Origin: Lepas anatifera
Taxonomy: Eukaryota; Arthropoda; Thecostraca; Lepadidae
Direction of reading: 5' to 3'
DNA length: 64,000 bases
Assembly (NCBI GenBank): GCA_034440635.1
Contig: JAOTON010002271.1
Span: 1,860,001 to 1,924,000 of the forward strand
Position 1 is the stretch's first letter. The number at the start of each line of letters is the position of its first letter. Positions 60,053-64,000 of this stretch are shown piece by piece. The position numbers and the translations under genes were made by a program. The notes under the pieces were generated by a model, which was not told where the DNA came from, ran no database searches, and saw only the letters and a program-made list of their open reading frames with translations.

Positions 60053-60291
60053 GTATAGAATATTCTCCTCTGATACTTTCACCGCCTGAGCCGTCAGAGA
60101 GCGTCCATTACTACCCTATTGCACCGCCTGAGCAGTCAGACAGTGCCCATTCCCAACCCATTTCATCGATGATGAGTTCGCAAGGGAGGATCAAGCGCTC
60201 AGTCAAAGCGTTGGCTATTCCCGTTGTAACGGGCCGAGCAACGCTCCGTCGGCGGATTTCACATAATTCTTTGGTTCTAGTAGCCATTAAC
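60053..60291 (+). other. Possible internal exon, function unknown
   Basis: A pyrimidine-rich acceptor (TTCGTCTCTTCACTTGAG, ending 60052, or TATAG ending 60058) precedes an open frame. The frame carries a duplicated motif, PPEPSESVHYYPI then PPEQSDSAHSQPI, followed by a basic stretch RIKRSVKALAIPVV, and meets a donor-like AAC|GTAAGC at 60291/60292. The Ser/Pro repeat suggests a disordered protein segment. No family is recognised and no partner exon seen. Confidence 0.25.
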
Positions 60292-60569
60292 GTAAGCTAG
60301 TCTTAAAATAGCTACTATTCTTGAGAAGACTCATAAACTAAAATAAGGTTTTTTTCCGATGAACGTATTTCTATGCTACTGCGCGAAAGCAGACGAGCCC
60401 AACATGAAGTTTAATGCCTAATTTGAATAAGACACATTATTTGGAAATGTACTTTTCACGCTACTATAGCTGTATTTTGCATAACTTCCTATGCAGAACT
60501 ATACACTATTCTACTTTGGCATATGCCGCATCTTTATATGAATTTTGTAATCACAATTCTTTCGAGCTA

Positions 60570-60752
60570 GGGGCGCGGTAGTGGAGTGGTCAGCGCAGCT
60601 GGCTTCCACTCAGCCGACCCGGGTTCTAGGCCCGGTGGCTTCCCTGAACAAGGAGCAAGCTGGCTCCCCGAGCCACCCTTTCAACAGGGAAATAGTTAGC
60701 GACGCCATATGACCCTGGCAGTTGGTGCGTCGATAAGCCCCAAAATTTATTA
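60570..60752 (+). mobile_element. SINE-I copy with perfect 12-bp target duplication
   Basis: The tRNA-like head includes GGTAGTGGAGTGGTCAGCGC (A box) and GGGTTCTAGGCCC (B box), with a CTTCCAC loop. The family tail is GCGACGCCATATGACC, then GTTGGTGCGTCGATAAGCCC. TCTTTCGAGCTA occurs at 60558-60569 and again at 60753-60764, a perfect 12-bp target duplication. The head differs from that of the 11939 copy although the tails are nearly the same. Confidence 0.95.
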
Positions 60753-60774
60753 TCTTTCGAGCTATTACAAGTTC

Positions 60775-61012
60775 TGGTTCTAGGGATCAAGTCTCAGTAA
60801 GTCCTCAAGGGACTTGTATTTCAGGGAACCCGACCACACCATTTGGAAGGAGCGATTCTCGCAATGACGCACTGATTGAATGTCAACCTTCATGACACTA
60901 CAAATCACAGAGATGGTCGTCCCGTTTAGGTCACCCTCTCACCAGTCAGATAGCAGCCGGATCCCAGGCTTGCAACCCAACACTACCAACTGAGCTGTCG
61001 GAGTGTTGTAAA
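60775..61012 (-). mobile_element. SINE-II copy 2
   Basis: The minus strand reads CCGACAGCTCAGTTGGTAG, CTGGTGAGAGGGTGACCT, AACGGGACGACC, then ACAAGTCCCTTGAGGACTT and GAGACT, matching 55560-55889 block by block. It lies about 10 bp from the SINE-I target duplication in the opposite orientation, so two SINE families inserted side by side here. Confidence 0.8.
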
Positions 61013-62214
61013 AATGTAACTGCATGCTGGTATTGGGAGATCGCGGGAAGCTCTAGTTCCAAATCCGCTGATCAGAGTACTGGGACTGCCATAGACGTCT
61101 TCAGATGAGTCGATAACTTCAGAGACGTGGTTCCGTCCAAATCTCTCACATGAAGGTGTTAAATCAGCCATGCCACGAGATTTTCGTGGAAGGCCCAGAG
61201 CAGTTGCGCTTGCAAGCTCACGTTCGGCACCATCCTTCTCTCCGCCGTTATTCAGCTGCGCTCAGAAATTGGAGAACGGTGCAACGGCTGACTGGCGAAA
61301 CCGGTCTGGTATAATACATCTCCCCAGCTAAATATGCATTGTTGGGCCTATCTCCAGTGCCGGCCGGCGCCCATACATACCGGATGGTCCACTGAACCAG
61401 AGCGGTTCAGTTTCCTGTATTCTCTCGCGACTCCAAATGGCCCCGCTTTACCGCGACCCTCCAGCAGAGAGGAGCTGATTCTGGAAGCCGTTTGCCGGCG
61501 TCGATGTCTAGCGCGGGCTCGATTCAACGCTCGGGATTCCCGCAGCCTGATCGCAGCACGTGACAAAACTTTCAGCCTAGCCGCCGCCGTCGACACTCTA
61601 AATGGTCTTTATCCGGGCCGGGTTTCCATGCCGCTCTGGCCTCACAATGCCGCTTTTTCAGGGAAGCAATCACAGCCTTGTCCACTCGAGGTATTCCCTG
61701 AAGATGCAGGAACAATAATGGCCGAATGAAAGCGGTAAAATGGACATCAAGGGACAGGAGGACGCTACTAAAACGCGATATTCGTAAGCTCGCACTACAT
61801 CAAAACCAGTATCATAGAATTGATGCAAATATATTACAAAATGATGAGCATACACGACATTCATGATGCATTGGAGACCCGCTTTTGGACAGCTTGCTCG
61901 CTAATCTTTTTGTTCAAAATCGGGTCGTAAGTCATATTGGAAGGCAGCCCCACACGACGTACGGGCCAGTTCGCAATCACATGCAATAACTCTGTTGTTC
62001 TATACTTCGTTTTATTTACGTATACAAACTTCGTAAGGAAAAACGCATCGTCAAAAGACAAATAACAAATTCCAGCTCTTTGGAGCACCTACACCTGCGA
62101 ATACTACCAGCGAACAACTCTCAACAATACACATAGAAACAAGTGAACATTTGTCATTTGCGGTTTATATACCACGACACATGTGCTGCTGTCACCACAG
62201 CGCCAGCTTCCGGC
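61013..62214. other. No gene recognised
   Basis: 61330-61720 is GC-rich and open on both strands for 80-130 codons, with no motif on either. The remainder is AT-rich. It may include the 3' UTR of the CTF18-like gene, since TTTATT (AATAAA on the minus strand) occurs near 62009. Confidence 0.4.
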
Positions 62215-62274
62215 CTGGTCTGACCTGACCTGCTGCGGGGCAGTCCCCAGTCAGGTCAGGTCAGGTCAGACCAG
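62215..62274. repeat. Perfect 18-bp hairpin of AGGTCA half-sites
   Basis: CTGGTCTGACCTGACCTG (62215-62232) pairs exactly with 62257-62274 across a 24-base G/C-rich loop. The right arm has one additional CAGGT repeat. It contains five AGGTCA/TGACCT half-sites, echoing the AG1 elements. Confidence 0.9.
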
Positions 62275-62568
62275 CCCCGGTCCAGTGCCGTCCATCACGC
62301 AGTCACGCCAAAGACCCCGCTCCTGACGTCTCTCTCGTCATCCAGCCGCCTATCCTCAGCCCTCAGCCACCTATCCTCAGCCTCTCTCTGGCCCTGACAC
62401 GGTGTGCCGTTACATGGGCCACCCGTCAGCTACGTCGGGGAGGCACACTCCTGCCGGGCTGGCTGACACCGGCTCCGAGTCGGTGCCCCCGCACAGGGCC
62501 AGACCGCCCGGCGCAGAGAGCAGAGGCCGCCGGGAGGCTGAGGTCGACTCGAGACGGGCCGCAGATCG

Positions 62569-63083
62569 GGGCCCTGATCGGCAACTAAGATTCTTAGCTA
62601 AGACTGTCTTAGCTAAGACAGAGCATGCGCAGTACGTCTCACGCCACCCCGCTAGCCACCTAGCGGTAAGACTGGCGTTAGCTCGTACATGACGTCACGA
62701 AAGTATGACGTCAGCACTAAGACTGTCTTACTTGTCAGCTAAGACGAAAATAGTGACTGCGCGCAGACTGAAATGTCGGCATATCTGGCGCACATGGGAT
62801 GATTAGGAGCAAGTTGCGTTTTGCGGTGCGGCAATCTGGTGCGAGTGGTTCTCATTCGTGTATAACGATGTATGTACCTTTTACTCACCGTCTAAAGGTA
62901 GAAGAACACGCAAACACTTCAAGGGCGTGCCAGGTGCCCTCTAGTGCTAAGAATATGAACCAACAAATCGACTTGCCTGCCACCTGGTGCTAAGACTGGC
63001 GTTACACCGAGGGCGTCACTGTTCGTGACGTCGATTATGACGCGTCTCAGCCTAAGAATATTCTTAGATGCCGATCAGGGCCC
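62569..63083. mobile_element. 515-bp MITE, GGGCCCTGATCGGCA ends
   Basis: Perfect 15-bp inverted ends followed by CTAAGA...TTCTTAG palindromic blocks at both sides. The interior repeats TAAGACTGTCTTA- and TAAGACTGGCGTTA-type motifs in both orientations and has two full TGACGTCA (CRE-type) sites near 62694 and 62706. Target duplication is not evident. The right end lies 5 bp from the stop codon of the CTF18-like exon, so the element occupies the start of that gene's 3' UTR. Confidence 0.85.
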
Positions 63084-63088
63084 GGGAG

Positions 63089-63198
63089 TCAGGCGAGGTC
63101 CTTGACGCGCACCACGCGCCGGACGGCATTGTTGAAGCCCTCCTTGAAGTGGTACCAGACGTCGGTCCGCAGCAGGTGTCCGGTGTCGGACTCTTCAG
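63089..63198 (-). CDS. CHTF18: CTF18-like clamp-loader subunit, last exon
   Basis: The minus strand encodes a C-terminus containing DVWYHFKEGFNNAVRRVVRV and ending KDLA before TGA at 63091-63089. The W.(F/Y).EG..NAVR pattern at the very end is what I know from CTF18 of yeast and animals. CTF18 is the large subunit of the alternative RFC complex that loads PCNA and acts in sister-chromatid cohesion; this tail holds the Ctf8-Dcc1 module. The exon start is inferred from an acceptor (GTGGCCGGCAG) at 63199; the frame stays open to about 63265, so the exon may be longer. The AAA+ body of the protein is not in the window. A MITE sits just after the stop. Confidence 0.6.
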
Positions 63199-63288
63199 CT
63201 GCCGGCCACGCAAACACGCCCGTTATACACCCGTCCCGCTCCCCGACAATCCTTTTACACTATAGCACGAATCTTTTGGTGTGTTTAC

Positions 63289-63383
63289 CACTGGATGCTG
63301 CGTTTTCGAGCTGAAAGTATTTCTTACGGTCGTCCAGCGTTTCATTGAGTTCTAGGGCCGCGTCATCAATTTTTGTTCGTGCA
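63289..63383 (-). CDS. Possible penultimate exon of the CTF18-like gene
   Basis: An open minus-strand segment between an acceptor (CCTTCAACGCAG) and a donor-like GTG|GTAAAC reads DDAALELNETLDDRKKYF then QLENAASS. It ends in phase 1, which matches the two-base start of the 63089-63198 exon. The charged helical composition fits the region before the CTF18 tail. I do not recognise the sequence itself, and it conflicts with the longer reading of the last exon. Confidence 0.3.
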
Positions 63384-64000
63384 CTGCGTTGAAGGACTTG
63401 TGGACCGGTTTAATTACTGGTAAAATTACATTCAGATATCGGCTTTAAACCGCCCGCCTGTGGCGATTTCTTCAGCTACGACCCACAATGCGCAAATAAA
63501 CTCTGCCATAAAGCGGAGCGGTTTTCGGTACGCGGCTGTCACCGCGCCGTACGTCAATACCGCAGCGAGGCAGCGCCGTGTCAGGAGCGGACCGGCGGCG
63601 ACAGCAGGAGACACATGCAAGGCGCCGGTCATATGCCGCCGCTGATGGCTACAAATCCGATTAGTACCTGCACACACCACCACAAAGAACGGCGGGACTG
63701 CGCCGCAAAAGATACAGGGTCAGAAAGCACTGATGGGCAGAAAAAAATTACGCGCATGCAGGATACTGCTGCCGGAGAGGTAGGAGATCAAACAAGAGGA
63801 ATTCAGTCTCGATATTTGATCATTACTCGATATTGAAGAAAAAACTTACTAATGGAGGTTTGGGTAAACATGTGATGCAATCCCACGGGAACACATCACG
63901 ACAAACCAACTAACAACCTCCCCCAGACTACACTCCAATATCATATCCAGTGGCCACCCCAATGTCGATAAACCGAGCCCCCCTCCCCCAGTCTGTTTGA
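63384..64000. other. No further exon recognised
   Basis: Expected to hold introns or upstream exons of the minus-strand CTF18-like gene, but I could not identify any conserved block. 63430-63680 is GC-rich and open on both strands for 60-83 codons. Confidence 0.4.

Noticed and set aside
61334..61729. 131-codon plus frame and 82-codon opposing frame
   Set aside because: GC-rich region open on both strands; neither has a motif, so coding cannot be supported.

Overview
This is a eukaryotic, repeat-rich and gene-poor window. There are no operons, Shine-Dalgarno sites or dense reading frames; instead there are tRNA-derived SINEs, inverted-repeat MITEs, decayed LINEs, minisatellites and long (TA)n and (CT)n tracts. 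The one long coding sequence is an LRR-Ig membrane receptor of the kekkon type, a family known mainly from arthropods, so I infer an arthropod, possibly a crustacean. The sequence alone does not prove this.

Host genes. (1) 32183-34946 (+) encodes a single-pass receptor: signal segment, LRRNT, about six LRRs, LRRCT, one Ig domain, a transmembrane helix and a long cytoplasmic tail. It is intronless but broken by one extra base in a CCCC run at 32731-32734. (2) 63089-63198 (-) looks like the last coding exon of a CTF18 (CHTF18) orthologue; the rest of that gene lies to the right or outside the window. Four other stretches (12160-12305 and 60053-60291 on +; 44361-44602 and 53305-53690 on -) look like exons but match no family I know.

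Layout. 0.3-3.0 kb: a perfect 41-bp inverted pair around AGGTCA-rich sequence. 3.9-9.7 kb: three copies of a hAT-like MITE and a 44-bp minisatellite. 10.8-12.1 kb: an AGGTCA-rich inverted-repeat element, then a SINE with a 14-bp target duplication. 13.4-16.8 kb: two minisatellites. 18.7-22.2 kb: a second AGGTCA element, another SINE family, and a 1-kb hAT-like element. 25.6-28.2 kb: a LINE reverse transcriptase split by a 1.39-kb inverted-repeat element. 32-35 kb: the receptor. 38.5-40.3 kb: a minisatellite, a MITE and a SINE. 42.2-45.2 kb: a reverse-strand LINE relic, then a 2.17-kb inverted-repeat element with ACCTAGGT palindromes and an exon-like frame. 52.7-53.0 kb: a long hairpin. 55.0-55.9 kb: a 34-bp minisatellite and a SINE. 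57.9-59.2 kb: a piggyBac-like element flanked by TTAA. 60.6-61.0 kb: two SINEs side by side. 62.6-63.1 kb: a 515-bp MITE ending 5 bp from the CTF18 stop codon.

Most of the biology visible here is transposon biology: nested insertions, non-autonomous families sharing ends, SINEs with a common tail and different tRNA-like heads, and repeats dense in AGGTCA nuclear-receptor half-sites. I found no operon-like or defence-like gene system. The items most worth checking are the AGGTCA-carrying family, the 2.17-kb element with an enclosed exon-like frame, the 112-bp-arm hairpin and the receptor frameshift.
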